Made by a program: the position numbers and the translations under genes. Under the pieces are notes generated by a model. That model was not told the origin of the DNA, made no database searches, and saw only the letters and a list, made by a program, of their open reading frames with translations. Below, in pieces: positions 38,998 through 48,315 of a DNA stretch of 64,000 nt (the first letter of the stretch is position 1; every line of letters starts with the position of its first letter). Origin of the DNA: Micromonospora sp. MW-13 (GTDB lineage: Bacteria > Actinomycetota > Actinomycetes > Mycobacteriales > Micromonosporaceae); NCBI RefSeq assembly GCF_003434305.1, contig NZ_QKKX01000009.1, positions 124,001 through 188,000 on the forward strand, read 5' to 3'.

Positions 38998-39143
38998 ATC
39001 AGCCTCGGCCAGGCGCGTTCGGGAAACACGTATGCCTCGGCCAACGACTTGACCACCGGTGCGACCATTTCTTCTTGATCCGGACGTACGGACAGCGCGA
39101 GAGCCACCTTGTGGTTCTCCGGAGTTATCCGCTCCAGCCTCAT
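38850..39143 (-). pseudogene. Truncated GNAT acetyltransferase (N-terminal fragment)
   Basis: From the ATG at 39143 the frame reads MRLERITPENHKVALALSVR, PDQEEMVAPVVKSLAEAYVF and IYDGDRLVGFLMA, the typical first 60 residues of a spermidine-type GNAT enzyme. The similarity then stops: the acetyl-CoA binding half is missing and the frame runs on as unrelated sequence antisense to the barstar-like gene. A remnant created by a deletion or insertion at about 38950. Confidence 0.6.
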
Positions 39144-39329
39144 GCGGCGGGCCATAGCGGGCGAATGCGAACCCAGCGACCGAATTATGCGCGTCTGGCC
39201 CCGTATATCGGCGCCCGGCACCGATGGTCTTCGCGCCGCCCCGGGACCGCCCTCCGACCGGCCCGGGGCATGCCCCGGCGGGCGCCGGTCGAAGGGTGTT
39301 CGCCCCTCATCGGTGTGTAACGGGCTGGC

Positions 39330-40394
39330 TCATCCCGTCCAGCGGATGCCCTCGGCGATCCGGAGCAACTCACCCGTCGGCGGTGCCGAGGGTGCGGTCG
39401 GACGAATCCACTCGGGCTCGTGCAAGAACACGGACAACCGGCCGCCGTGGAAGCCGTCGACGATCACCGTCCTGCCCCGGTTCACCAGGTACGTCGGCAG
39501 GCCCTGCACATCCCGGTCCGCGCGCTCGCCCAGTTCTCTCCCCGTCGGCTCCGACCCTGCCGGGTCCCAACGGATCGAGTACCCGACGCCGTAGTCGATC
39601 GTGGGCCGGTCGGTGGGGATCCCGTCCTCGGTTGCTCCCTGGGCCGGCTTCCGGTCGAGCACCCGGCCGGAGCCCTCCCGGTAGATGAGGCCGGACGCGG
39701 TGCCGCCGAGGGCCGCCACGAAGCGCTGCCCTCGCGGCAGGTAGGTCGGCGCGAACGGGACGCGCACCGTCCCGGCCACGGTCTCGCCGATGCCCTCGGC
39801 GATCCGCTTCGCCGTCTCGCCCAGCTTCTCCGTACGCGGACCGCCGGGCTGCCCGACGCCGTACTCGAAGTCGACCCAGCGGCCAGAGGGAAGCGGGAAC
39901 AGCACGAGGGCGCGGGTGTTCTGGACCGCCATCCTGCCGGTGCGGCCATTGACGACCACCGGCTCCCAGCCATTCCTGGACAGCGGAGGCTGCCATCCGG
40001 AGTAGTCCACGTCGACCCGCAGGTAGGGGCCGCCGTCCATCGGGTAGAGCACCCTCTGGTCACCCGGGCCGCACGTCCGCATCGGCGCGGCCAGATTCGT
40101 CGGCAGCCAGCCGAAGCTCAGCCGGCACGGCTGCGGCTGGACGGGCCCGGCGGCTGCGGCGGCGTCGACCCGGTCGGTCGCCGGCGTCGCCCCGACCGGC
40201 GGGATCGGAAGCCGTTGGACCAGGAACCCGCCGCCGGCCAGCACCAGTACGGCCGCGCTGGCCGCTCCCGCCACCGCGAACCGCCGACGGCGGCGGCTCC
40301 GCCGCACCCCGGCCCGGATACCGGCCAGGACCTCCGTGGGGTCTGGAGAGTGGCGCTCCCCCTCGGCCAACGCTCGGTTCAGTCGAGTACTCAT
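39330..40394 (-). CDS. Membrane-anchored protein paired with SigE-type sigma factor
   Basis: 354 residues. The cytoplasmic N-terminus (about 1-38) ends in a run of Arg (RRSRRRRR), followed by one membrane helix (FAVAGAASAAVLVLAGGGFL). The large extracellular part is strand-rich with two Cys (CRLSFGW, MRTCGPG). Start ATG overlaps the sigma gene stop by four bases (ATGA), with GGAGG upstream. Position and topology suggest an anti-sigma or sensor role, but no zinc-finger anti-sigma motif is present, so the function is open. Confidence 0.7.
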   Translation of the reverse strand: MSTRLNRALAEGERHSPDPTEVLAGIRAGVRRSRRRRRFAVAGAASAAVLVLAGGGFLVQRLPIPPVGATPATDRVDAAAAAGPVQPQPCRLSFGWLPTNLAAPMRTCGPGDQRVLYPMDGGPYLRVDVDYSGWQPPLSRNGWEPVVVNGRTGRMAVQNTRALVLFPLPSGRWVDFEYGVGQPGGPRTEKLGETAKRIAEGIGETVAGTVRVPFAPTYLPRGQRFVAALGGTASGLIYREGSGRVLDRKPAQGATEDGIPTDRPTIDYGVGYSIRWDPAGSEPTGRELGERADRDVQGLPTYLVNRGRTVIVDGFHGGRLSVFLHEPEWIRPTAPSAPPTGELLRIAEGIRWTG

Positions 40395-40879
40395 CGGCTC
40401 TCCTCCAGTTCGAGTTCCAATCTGAGGGCGGCGAACGCGCGGGCCCGGTAGACCCGTACCGATCCGACGGCGCACTGGAGGACCTCGGCGATCTCCGGGT
40501 CGGAGAGGTCCTCGTAGTAGCGCAGCACCAGCACCGCCCGTTGCCGTTCCGGCAGTGCGGCGAGCCGGGCCCACAGGCCGTCGCGTTCGGCGTGTCCGAC
40601 GGCGTGGTCGGGGCCGTGTTCGACCGGGGCCCGCCGGGCCTCGAACAGGGCTGCGCGTCGGGCCTTGCGTCGGTGCCAGGACAGGTACTCGGTGAGCACC
40701 ATCCGGCGTAGGTAGAGGTCGGGCCGGTCCATCCGGCTGATCCGGCCCCAGCGGGCGTGCGCGCGGATCAGCGCGTCCTGCACCACGTCCTGAGCCAGGT
40801 CCCGATCCCCGGCCAGCACCGCCGCGTACCGCAGCAGGGCCGGCAACCGGGCACCGATCACCTCGTCGAAGCTCTCCAT
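40391..40879 (-). CDS. SigE-family ECF sigma factor
   Basis: 162 residues: sigma-2 (ALLRYAAVLAGDRDLAQDVV, then RMDRPDLYLRRMVLTEYLSW) and sigma-4 (LPERQRAVLVLRYYEDLSDP, EIAEVLQCAVGSVRVYRARA). This is the compact actinobacterial SigE-family (TIGR02983-like) type that directs RNA polymerase to alternative promoters. ATG start. The next gene, overlapping by four bases, is a membrane protein that probably controls it. Confidence 0.88.
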   Translation of the reverse strand: MESFDEVIGARLPALLRYAAVLAGDRDLAQDVVQDALIRAHARWGRISRMDRPDLYLRRMVLTEYLSWHRRKARRAALFEARRAPVEHGPDHAVGHAERDGLWARLAALPERQRAVLVLRYYEDLSDPEIAEVLQCAVGSVRVYRARAFAALRLELELEESR

Positions 40880-41111
40880 CCGTCCACCTCCGGTGGGGAA
40901 ACGTCACGAGGCGTGCGGGAGGTGACACCGGTGGCGGTCGAACCTCTTCACTACATCGCTTCAGGGCCGGGGCTTACGACCGGGGACTACCCGGTCAGCG
41001 CCGCCCGAGTGGAACCCGGTGCCGGAGGAGGGTTACGACCTCGCCGTACTGAAGGCGGTCTTTCGCGGGTTGCCATCGTGGACATCCACTGACGAGGTCA
41101 TGTGGTGCGGC

Positions 41112-42101
41112 TCAGTCGAGGTGGCCGTCGATCTCGGCCAGTTCCTCGGTGGTGAAGTCGAGGTTGTCCAGCGCCGCCACGTTCGCCTCCAACTGGGGGA
41201 CGCTGCTCGCGCCGATGATCAGGCTGGTCATTCGCGGGTCGCGCAGCGCCCAGGCGAGCGCGAGCTGGGCCAGCGACTGGCCGCGCCGCTCGGCGATCGC
41301 GCCGAGCGCCCGGACGGTGGTCATCTTCTTCTCGTCGAGGTCGCTCTCGTTGAGGAAGACGCTGGTGCGCACCCGGGAGTCGGCGGGGATGCCGCCCAGG
41401 TAGCGGTCGGTGAGCAGGCCCTGGGCGAGCGGGCTGTACGCGATGCAGCCCGCGCCGACCCGCTCCAGCCTGTCCAGCAGGCCGTCGTCCTCCGTCCAGC
41501 GATTGAGCATCGAGTACGACGGCTGGTTGATCAGCAGCGGCGTGCCCAGCTCGCGCAGGATCGCGGCGGCCCGCTCGGTCTGCTCCGAGTCGTAGTTGGA
41601 GACGCCCACGTAGAGCGCCTTGCCGGAGCGGACGATCGCGTCGAGCGCGCCCATCGTCTCCTCCAGCGGGGTGTCCGGGTCGAACCGGTGCGAGTAGAAG
41701 ACGTCGACGTACTCCAGCCCGAGGCGGCGCAGCGACTGGTCCAGCGAGGAGACCAGGTACTTGCGGGAGCCCCACTCGCCGTACGGGCCGGGCCACATCA
41801 GGTATCCGGCCTTGCTGGAGACGACCAACTCGTCCCGGTACGCCCTGAGGTCGGTGGCGAGCAGCCGGCCGAAGTTCTCCTCGGCGGCGCCCGGCGGCGG
41901 GCCGTAGTTGTTGGCCAGGTCGAAGTGGGTGACCCCGAGGTCGAAGGCGCGGCGGACGATGTCCCGCTGCCGCTCGAACGGTCGGTCCGGGCCGAAGTTG
42001 TGCCACAGCCCGAGCGAGACGGCGGGCAGCCGCAGCCCGCTGCGCCCGGCGCGCCGGTAGGGCATGGACTGGTAGCGCTCGTCGGCGGCAAGGTAGGTCA
42101 C
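41112..42101 (-). CDS. Aldo/keto reductase, L-glyceraldehyde-3-phosphate reductase type
   Basis: 329 residues, TIM-barrel NADPH oxidoreductase. Catalytic tetrad elements: FDLANNYGPPPGAAEENFGR (Asp, Tyr), a Lys in VVSSKAGYLMWPG and a His in YVDVFYSHRFD. The MWPGPYGEWGSRKYL stretch and the long INQPSYSMLNRW region are those of the YghZ/MgrA group (AKR14). GTG start at MTYLAADERYQ; ribosome site weak. Divergent from a second, different aldo/keto reductase. Confidence 0.87.
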   Translation of the reverse strand: MTYLAADERYQSMPYRRAGRSGLRLPAVSLGLWHNFGPDRPFERQRDIVRRAFDLGVTHFDLANNYGPPPGAAEENFGRLLATDLRAYRDELVVSSKAGYLMWPGPYGEWGSRKYLVSSLDQSLRRLGLEYVDVFYSHRFDPDTPLEETMGALDAIVRSGKALYVGVSNYDSEQTERAAAILRELGTPLLINQPSYSMLNRWTEDDGLLDRLERVGAGCIAYSPLAQGLLTDRYLGGIPADSRVRTSVFLNESDLDEKKMTTVRALGAIAERRGQSLAQLALAWALRDPRMTSLIIGASSVPQLEANVAALDNLDFTTEELAEIDGHLD

Positions 42102-42250
42102 GCCACCGACCCTATCGCCGCCTTGTGCCCGGGAGGCTCGCGCCCGCACGAGGGTCGTCGGCGCAAACCTCCTGGCCGGCGGCGAGGAAGGGTGGCGCTC
42201 TGTGTGGAATGTGCTGATAAGGTGCCCCTCCTTTCGCGTAGTTTCGGGGG

Positions 42251-43219
42251 ATGCGCTTCGTGCAGCTCGGCACTCCCAAGCCCATTTCCAAGATCGGCCT
42301 CGGCACCTGGCAGTTCGGCTCGAAGGAGTGGGGCTACGGGCCCGACTACGAGCGCCGGGCCGCCGACATCGTCCGGTGGGCGCTGGACCTCGGGGTCACC
42401 CTGTTCGACACCGCCGAGGTGTACGGCTTCGGCCGCAGCGAGCGGATCCTCGGCGCGGCCCTCGGCGCCGACCGGGACAGGGTCGTGGTGGCCAGCAAAC
42501 TCTTCCCGGTGCTGCCGCTCGCCCCGGTGGTGCAGCAGCGGGCGGTCGCCTCGGCGGCCCGGCTCGGCGTGCGCGCCATCGACCTGTACCAGGTGCACCA
42601 GGCCAATCCGGTGGTCGCCGACACCACCACCATGCGGGGCATGCGGGCGTTGCAGGACGTCGGCCTGGTCGCCGAGGTCGGGGTGAGCAACTACAGCCTG
42701 CGCCGCTGGCGGTTCGCCGAGGCCGCGCTCGGCCGGCGGGTGCTCAGCAACCAGGTCCGCTACAGCATGGTCGACCGTGGGCCCGAGGAGGACCTCCTGC
42801 CGTACGCGGAGCAGGCCGGCCGGATCGTCATCGCGTACAGCCCGCTCGCCCAGGGCTTCCTGTCCGGCCGCTACGACGCGCGGAACCCGCCGGGCGGGGC
42901 GGTGCGCCGGGCCAACCCGTACTTCCTGCCGGAGAACCTGGAGCGCGGCGCCGCGCTGATCGGCGCGCTGCGCGAGGTGGCCGACGCGCACGACGCCACG
43001 CCCAGCCAGATCGCCCTCGCCCACCTGCTGCGCCACCCCAACGTGGTGGCCATCCCCGGAGCGTCGAGCGTGGAACAGGTGGAGCGCAACGCCGCCGCCG
43101 CCGAGATCGACCTAACCGACGACGAGTACGCGGCGCTGGCCGCCGCCGCCCGCGCCTTCCGCCCGGTCACCGGCCTCGCGGCGGTGCCGAAGCTGATCCG
43201 CGCCCGGGCGGGGCGGTGA
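42251..43219 (+). CDS. Aldo/keto reductase
   Basis: 322 residues. LFDTAEVYGFGRSERILGAA (Asp and Tyr of the tetrad), Lys in VVVASKLFPV, His in LYQVHQANP, and GVSNYSLRRW are visible; GASSVEQVERNAAAAEI near the C-terminus binds the cofactor phosphate. Closer to plant and actinobacterial AKR13-type enzymes than to its divergent neighbour. ATG start. A hemerythrin-like gene follows after 7 bp and is probably co-transcribed. Confidence 0.87.
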   Translation: MRFVQLGTPKPISKIGLGTWQFGSKEWGYGPDYERRAADIVRWALDLGVTLFDTAEVYGFGRSERILGAALGADRDRVVVASKLFPVLPLAPVVQQRAVASAARLGVRAIDLYQVHQANPVVADTTTMRGMRALQDVGLVAEVGVSNYSLRRWRFAEAALGRRVLSNQVRYSMVDRGPEEDLLPYAEQAGRIVIAYSPLAQGFLSGRYDARNPPGGAVRRANPYFLPENLERGAALIGALREVADAHDATPSQIALAHLLRHPNVVAIPGASSVEQVERNAAAAEIDLTDDEYAALAAAARAFRPVTGLAAVPKLIRARAGR

Positions 43220-43226
43220 GCCGGCC

Positions 43227-43724
43227 GTGGACGACGTCACCGCGCTGATCCTCGACGACCATGCCGCCTTCCGACGCGGCTTCGCCCGGCTCGACGACAC
43301 CCGGGACCCCGCGGAACTGCTGGCGATCTGGGACGCGCTCGCCCTGCACCTGGACATCCACGCCGAGGCCGAGGAGGCGATCCTCTACCCGCACCTGGTC
43401 CGGCACGGCGACGACGGCGAGGACGAGACCGTCGACGCCATCGGCGACCACAACAAGATCCGCGACGCGGTCGCCGAGTCGCGGCGGCACCCGGTCGGCT
43501 CGGACGAGTGGTGGGCGGCGGTGTGGACGGCCCGCCGGGAGAACAGCGAGCACCTCGCCGAGGAGGAGGACGGGGCGCTGCCGGACTTCCGCCGGCACGC
43601 CGGCGTCGAGCTGCGCGCCGAGTTGGGCGCCCGCTGGCTGACCTTCTACGGCCAGCACCCCAACGGCCGCAACCTGCGCTTCGCCGACAAGGACCCGCAC
43701 GGGTACGTCGACGACCACCGCTGA
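43227..43724 (+). CDS. Hemerythrin-like domain protein
   Basis: 165 residues, four-helix bundle: DDHAAFRRGFARLDD (first His), LHLDIHAEAEEAILYPHLV (HxxxE), GDHNKIRDAVAE (His) and SEHLAEEEDGALPDF (HxxxE), the ligand set of a di-iron site. Likely an oxygen, NO or iron sensor or store in the cytoplasm. GTG start, 7 bp after the aldo/keto reductase, suggesting one transcript. Confidence 0.85.
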   Translation: MDDVTALILDDHAAFRRGFARLDDTRDPAELLAIWDALALHLDIHAEAEEAILYPHLVRHGDDGEDETVDAIGDHNKIRDAVAESRRHPVGSDEWWAAVWTARRENSEHLAEEEDGALPDFRRHAGVELRAELGARWLTFYGQHPNGRNLRFADKDPHGYVDDHR

Positions 43725-43789
43725 ACGCACCCGCCGCCGGTGGGCTGCCCCGTCCGGGCGACGGGGCGGATCGGCGGGCCGTGCCGCGC

Positions 43790-43795
43790 TAGCCT
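43790..43795 (+). promoter_or_regulatory. -10 box of a probable leaderless promoter
   Basis: TAGCCT ends 7 bases before the GTG of the MoxR-like gene; no Shine-Dalgarno is seen between them. Confidence 0.4.
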
Positions 43796-43802
43796 TGGTC
43801 GG

Positions 43803-45248
43803 GTGACTGAGCCCAACCAGGTTCTCCCGGTCCCGCCCGCCGACCTGCCCGCGACCCTGGGCGAGCTGCGGGCCGCCGGGCACCGACACCGCACGGTCAA
43901 GCAGGAACTCCGAGACAACCTCCTCGCCCGGATGCGCACCGGCGGGGACCGCTTCCCCGGAATCGTCGGGTACGACGACACGGTACTGCCCGAGGTCGAG
44001 CGGGCGCTGCTCGCCGGCCACGACATGGTGCTGCTCGGCGAACGCGGCCAGGGCAAGACCCGGCTGATCCGCTCGCTGGCGGCGTTGCTCGACGAGTGGA
44101 CCCCCGTCATCGCCGGCTCGGTGCTCAACGAGCACCCGATGCGCCCGCTCACCCCCGCCTCCCGCGCCCTGGCCGAGTCCGCCGGCGACGACCTGCCGGT
44201 CGCCTGGCTGCACCGCTCGCTGCGCTACGGCGAGAAGCTCGCCACCCCGGACACCAGCGTCGGCGACCTGATCGGCGACGTGGACCCGATCCGAATCGCC
44301 CAGGGCCGCACCCTCGGCGACCCGGAGACGATCCACTTCGGGCTGGTGCCCCGCACCAACCGAGGCATCTTCGCCATCAACGAGCTGCCCGACCTCGCCG
44401 AACGGATCCAGGTGGCGCTGCTCAACGTGTTGGAGGAGCGGGACATCCAGATCCGGGGCTACCAGCTACGGCTGCCGCTGGACCTGTTCCTGGTGGCCAG
44501 CGCCAACCCGGAGGACTACACCAACCGGGGCCGGATCATCACCCCGCTCCGGGACCGGTTCGGCGCCGAGGTCCACACCCACTACCCGCTGGAGCTGGAA
44601 CTGGAGTTGGCGCTGATCCGGCAGGAGGCCGACCCGGTCGGCGAGGTGCCGGAGCACGTGCTGGAGGTGCTCGCCCGGTTCGCCCGCGCAGTCCGCGAGT
44701 CGCCGTCGGTCGACCAGCGCTCCGGCGTCTCCGCCCGGTTCGCCATCGCCGCCGCCGAGACGGTGGCCGCCGCCGCGCTGCGCCGCTCCGGTCTGCTCGC
44801 CGCCGGCTCCGACCAGGCGTCCGAGGCACCGGTGGCCCGGATCGGCGACGCCGTGTCGGTGACCTCGACGCTGCGCGGCAAGGTCGAGTTCGAGAGCGGC
44901 GAGGAGGGGCGGGAGATCGAGGTCCTGGAACATCTGCTGTGTACCGCCACCGACGACACGTTCCGGGCCCGGCTGGCCGGGTTGGACCTGTCCGGCTTCA
45001 CCGCGCTGGTGGACGACGGCCGGGTGGTCGAGACTGGCGAGCTGGTCTCCTCGGCCGAGCTGCTGCGTCAGGTCGGCACCGTGCCGGGGCTGGCCAAGGC
45101 CCTCGACCGGCTCGGGATGGGCGACGCGCCGACTCCGGAGCAGGCGGCGGCCGGCATCGAGTTCGTCCTGGAGGGGCTGCACCTGGCCCGCCGGCTCGGC
45201 AAGGACGTCACCGACAGCGGGCGCACCGTCTACGGCAGCCGGGGCTGA
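43803..45248 (+). CDS. MoxR/ChlI-like AAA ATPase
   Basis: 481 residues. The AAA+ core has Walker A GERGQGKTRL (79-88, K85), a Walker B-like GIFAINELPDL and sensor region SANPEDYTNRGRIITPLRDR, the pattern of MoxR and magnesium-chelatase I subunits. The closest mycobacterial analogue I know is the Rv0958-Rv0959 pair. A VWA protein gene starts 2 bp downstream; such pairs form chaperone-like complexes that load metals or assemble protein complexes. Chlorophyll synthesis is not implied. Start is GTG, probably leaderless. Confidence 0.87.
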   Translation: MTEPNQVLPVPPADLPATLGELRAAGHRHRTVKQELRDNLLARMRTGGDRFPGIVGYDDTVLPEVERALLAGHDMVLLGERGQGKTRLIRSLAALLDEWTPVIAGSVLNEHPMRPLTPASRALAESAGDDLPVAWLHRSLRYGEKLATPDTSVGDLIGDVDPIRIAQGRTLGDPETIHFGLVPRTNRGIFAINELPDLAERIQVALLNVLEERDIQIRGYQLRLPLDLFLVASANPEDYTNRGRIITPLRDRFGAEVHTHYPLELELELALIRQEADPVGEVPEHVLEVLARFARAVRESPSVDQRSGVSARFAIAAAETVAAAALRRSGLLAAGSDQASEAPVARIGDAVSVTSTLRGKVEFESGEEGREIEVLEHLLCTATDDTFRARLAGLDLSGFTALVDDGRVVETGELVSSAELLRQVGTVPGLAKALDRLGMGDAPTPEQAAAGIEFVLEGLHLARRLGKDVTDSGRTVYGSRG

Positions 45249-45250
45249 CC

Positions 45251-47203
45251 GTGGCCGGCAACCGGTTCCGGTACGGGCAGTGGCGCGGCGGGCCCGACCC
45301 GCTCGCCCCGCCGTACGACGTGCGGGCGGCCGTGGACGCGGTCGGCGCGGAGGTGCTGGCCGGCGGCAGCCTGCGCGAGGCACTGCGCGACCTGCTGCGG
45401 CGCGGCCTCCACGGCCGAAACGGCCTGGACGACCTGGCCGCCCGGGCCCGGCGGCTGCGCCGGGAGGCGCTGCGCCGGGGCGACCTGGACGGCGCGGTGA
45501 CCCGGGCCCGGGCGCTGCTCGACCAGGCCCTCGCCGCCGAGCGGGACGAGCTGCGCGGGCGCACCGACGAGGCGGCGCGGTTCGCCGAGGCGGTGCTGGA
45601 CAACCTGCCCCGATCCACCGCCCGCGCCGTGCAGGAGTTGTCCGGGTACGAGTGGGCCAGTGCCGAGGCCCGGCAGGCGTACCAGCAGATCCTCGACGGG
45701 CTGCGCGGCGACGTGCTGGAGCAGCGCTTCGTCGGGCTGCGGGACGCGACGCGGGCCGCCGCCGACCCGGCCGCCCAGCGGCAGCTCGCCGAGATGATGC
45801 GCGACCTGAACGACCTGCTGGCCCGGCACGCCCGGTCGGAGGACACCACCGACGCGTTCGCCGAGTTCATGCGGCGGCACGGCGAGTTCTTCCCGGAGCG
45901 GCCGAAGGACGTCGACGAGCTGGTCGACGTGCTGGCCCGGCGCGCGGCGGTGGGCGAACGGCTGATGCGGTCCCTGTCGGACCGGCAGCGCGAGGAACTG
46001 GCCGGCCTGATGCGCCAGTCCCTCGGCGGCCGGCTGGCCGGCGAGCTGGCGGCGCTGGACGCGAACCTGCGGGCGCTGCGCCCCGACCTGAACTGGAACC
46101 GGGGCGAGCGGGTCCGCGGCGAGCAGCCGCTCGGGTACGGCGAGGCGGCCGACGCGCTCGGCGAGATCGCCGAGCTGGACGAGCTGCTGGACGCCCTCGA
46201 CCAGGACCAGCCCGGGGCCACCCTGGACGACGTGGACGTCGACGCGGTGTCCCGGACCCTGGGCCGGGACGCCGCCGACGGCGTGCGCCGGCTGCGGGAG
46301 CTGGAGCGGGAGCTGCGCCGGCAGGGCTGGGTGACCCGGGACTCCGACGGGCTGACGCTGAGCCCGAAGGCGCTGCGCCGGCTCGCGGGCACCGCCCTGC
46401 GCCGGGTCTTCGCGGACCTGACGGCCGGGCCGCGCGGCCAGCACGACCTGCGCTCGGCGGGCGCGGCCGGCGAGGTCAGCGGGGCGTCGCGGCCATGGGA
46501 GTACGGCGACGAGCAACCGCTCGACGTGGTGCGCACCCTGACCCGGGCGGTCCGCCGGGCCGGCCCGGCCGTGCCCGTGCAGCTCGCGCCCGCGGACTTC
46601 GAGGTGGTGGAGACCGAGCGCCGGGCGTCGGCGGCGGTGGCGCTCTGCGTGGACCTGTCGTACTCGATGATCTCGCAGGGGCGGTGGGGGCCGATGAAGC
46701 AGACGGCGCTGGCGCTGTCCCACCTAATGGCGACCCGGTTCCCGCAGGACGCGTTGCAGATCGTCGGCTTCGGCCGGGAGGCCGCGCCGCTCACCCGGGA
46801 GGAGCTGGCGGCGGTGGAGCCGGACCTCCAGCAGGGCACCAACCTCCAGCACGCGCTGCGGCTGGCCGGCCGGCACCTGCGCCGCCATCCGGGCGCGGAG
46901 CCGGTGGTCATGGTGGTCACCGACGGCGAGCCGACCGCCCACCTCGACCCCGACGACGGCGTGGCGTACTTCAACTGGCCGCCGCTGCCGGCGACGATCG
47001 AGGCGACGATCCGCGAGGTGGACCGGCTGACCCGGGCTGGGGCCACGCTCAACCTGTTCATGCTCGGCGACGACCCGGGCCTGTGCCGCTTCGTCGACGC
47101 GGTGGCCCGCCGCTCCCGGGGCCGGATGTTCACCCCGGACCTCGACGACCTCGGCGAGTACGTGGTCAGCGACTACCTCCGCGCCCGCCGGGGTCGCCGC
47201 TGA
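45251..47203 (+). CDS. VWA-domain protein, partner of the MoxR-like ATPase
   Basis: 650 residues. The N-terminal 400 are helical and charged. The C-terminal von Willebrand A domain (about 455-645) has a complete MIDAS: D468-L-S470-Y-S472, a Thr in QGTNLQHALR and an Asp in VVTDGEPTAH. Binds a divalent metal and substrate proteins, acting with the upstream AAA ATPase. GTG start 2 bp after that gene's stop, so the pair is co-translated. Cytoplasmic; no signal peptide. Confidence 0.87.
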   Translation: MAGNRFRYGQWRGGPDPLAPPYDVRAAVDAVGAEVLAGGSLREALRDLLRRGLHGRNGLDDLAARARRLRREALRRGDLDGAVTRARALLDQALAAERDELRGRTDEAARFAEAVLDNLPRSTARAVQELSGYEWASAEARQAYQQILDGLRGDVLEQRFVGLRDATRAAADPAAQRQLAEMMRDLNDLLARHARSEDTTDAFAEFMRRHGEFFPERPKDVDELVDVLARRAAVGERLMRSLSDRQREELAGLMRQSLGGRLAGELAALDANLRALRPDLNWNRGERVRGEQPLGYGEAADALGEIAELDELLDALDQDQPGATLDDVDVDAVSRTLGRDAADGVRRLRELERELRRQGWVTRDSDGLTLSPKALRRLAGTALRRVFADLTAGPRGQHDLRSAGAAGEVSGASRPWEYGDEQPLDVVRTLTRAVRRAGPAVPVQLAPADFEVVETERRASAAVALCVDLSYSMISQGRWGPMKQTALALSHLMATRFPQDALQIVGFGREAAPLTREELAAVEPDLQQGTNLQHALRLAGRHLRRHPGAEPVVMVVTDGEPTAHLDPDDGVAYFNWPPLPATIEATIREVDRLTRAGATLNLFMLGDDPGLCRFVDAVARRSRGRMFTPDLDDLGEYVVSDYLRARRGRR

Positions 47204-47220
47204 CGCCGACCCCCGGGGCA

Positions 47221-47325
47221 GCAGGACCACCCGGCAGGACCACCCGGCAGGACCACCCGGCAGGACCACCCGACAGGGCCACCCGGCAGGACCACCCGGC
47301 AGGGGCCATCCGACAGGGCCACCCC
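47221..47325. repeat. Tandem array of 13-bp units
   Basis: Eight direct copies of GCAGGACCACCCG; the first four and the sixth are exact, the others vary by 1-3 bases. It starts 18 bp after the VWA gene. Non-coding in all frames as far as I can judge. Confidence 0.85.
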
Positions 47326-47407
47326 GCGCCCGGCGGTCGCCCTACCAGGGTGCCGAGGGACCAGGCCCCGCCGGCGATCAGCACCAGCGGGCGGCGCAGG
47401 TGACCTC

Positions 47408-47709
47408 GCGGGTCCTTTGGAGCTGATGTCGCAGACGACTCACGGCCCTGCCGCACCAGCCCGGTCCTTCCCCCGTCCCGTGCGCCCGGTGTCGCGCCTT
47501 GTCTCGGGTGTCCGGTGTCGCGCCTTGTCTCGCGTGCCCGGGTGTCGTGCCTCGTCCCGCGTGTCCGGTGTCGCGGTCACGGCACACGCGTCCGGTGCCG
47601 CGTCACGGCACGTGCGCCCGGCACCCCGGTCCGTATGCGCGGGCCGGGACGGATCGGCGGGCGGGGCACGGGGCCGATGTCGTGAACGACTCAGTTCCAA
47701 AGGACCCGC
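47408..47709. repeat. 302-bp MITE-like element with 19-bp terminal inverted repeats
   Basis: Left end GCGGGTCCTTTGGAGCTGA (47408-47426) and right end TCAGTTCCAAAGGACCCGC (47691-47709) are inverted repeats, 18 of 19 matching. Next to each is a copy of GATGTCG-n-ACGACTCA. The inside is a degenerate tandem array and no gene. The same terminal sequence bounds a shorter element at 60785-60901. No target-site duplication seen. Confidence 0.6.
47480..47611. repeat. Degenerate array of about 26-bp units
   Basis: About five imperfect direct copies built on GTGTCCGGTGTCGCGCCTTG, starting near 47480, 47508, 47534, 47561 and 47588. They lie inside the inverted-repeat-bounded element. Confidence 0.65.
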
Positions 47710-47797
47710 AAGAGCACCGCGGCAGCCGGTCCCGTCCGGGTGAACCGGGGACGGTAGCCCGCCGGCGCCCGCCCGGCACCGGGGTTGACTGGGGGTC

Positions 47798-48283
47798 GTG
47801 GACAGCACGGGGTTGCGGCGGGCGTACGACGAGGTGCTCACCGAGGTGGACGCGGGCGGGTTCGAGCCGCCGGGCGGCAGGGAGCTGAGCGCCGAGCAGA
47901 TCGTGGCGCATCTGGCCGCCAACGACGAGCTGCTGGGCGAGGCCACCGAGGCGGTGCTGGCCGGGTCACCGTTCGCGTACTACGACCTGGAGACCGTGCA
48001 CCGGCCGCAGCTCGACGCGCTGGTCGCCGAGTACGGTGGGCTGGCCGGGCTGGCCACCCTGCTCCGGGCCACCAGCCAGAAGCTCTGCGCGCTGGTGGAC
48101 CGGCTGGGCCCGGCCGCGGCGCAGACGCCGGTCGATACCCGCCTGCACGAGGACATCGACCTGCGGGTCGACGAGACGCTGCCCTGGAGCCGGACCCTCG
48201 ACCTGCACACCCGGGTGCACCTGCCCAAGCACCTCGCCCAGCTCCGCGCCCTGCGCCCGGAGCTGCACGCCCACCGCGGCTGA
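47798..48283 (+). CDS. DinB-like / maleylpyruvate isomerase-N-like protein
   Basis: 161 residues, helical. The first His-containing helix SAEQIVAHLAANDELL fits the DinB/TIGR03083 fold, in which His residues bind metal. A later HTRVHLPKHLAQLRAL could supply the others. Soluble. GTG start after GGGGGTC. Function unknown; related proteins are thiol-dependent transferases or detoxifying enzymes. It is the first gene after the repeat region and is convergent with the truncated glxA-type gene. Confidence 0.6.
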   Translation: MDSTGLRRAYDEVLTEVDAGGFEPPGGRELSAEQIVAHLAANDELLGEATEAVLAGSPFAYYDLETVHRPQLDALVAEYGGLAGLATLLRATSQKLCALVDRLGPAAAQTPVDTRLHEDIDLRVDETLPWSRTLDLHTRVHLPKHLAQLRALRPELHAHRG

Positions 48284-48315
48284 CGACCGCGACGCCGCCC
48301 GCAAGCGGCGGGGGG

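Noticed and set aside
40895-41105. Short plus-strand frames between the SigE-type gene and the aldo/keto reductase
   Set aside because: No ribosome site, no recognisable domain; treated as intergenic.
47205-47790. Arg/Thr-rich open frames across the tandem arrays
   Set aside because: Products are direct translations of the repeats and show no domain or ribosome site.
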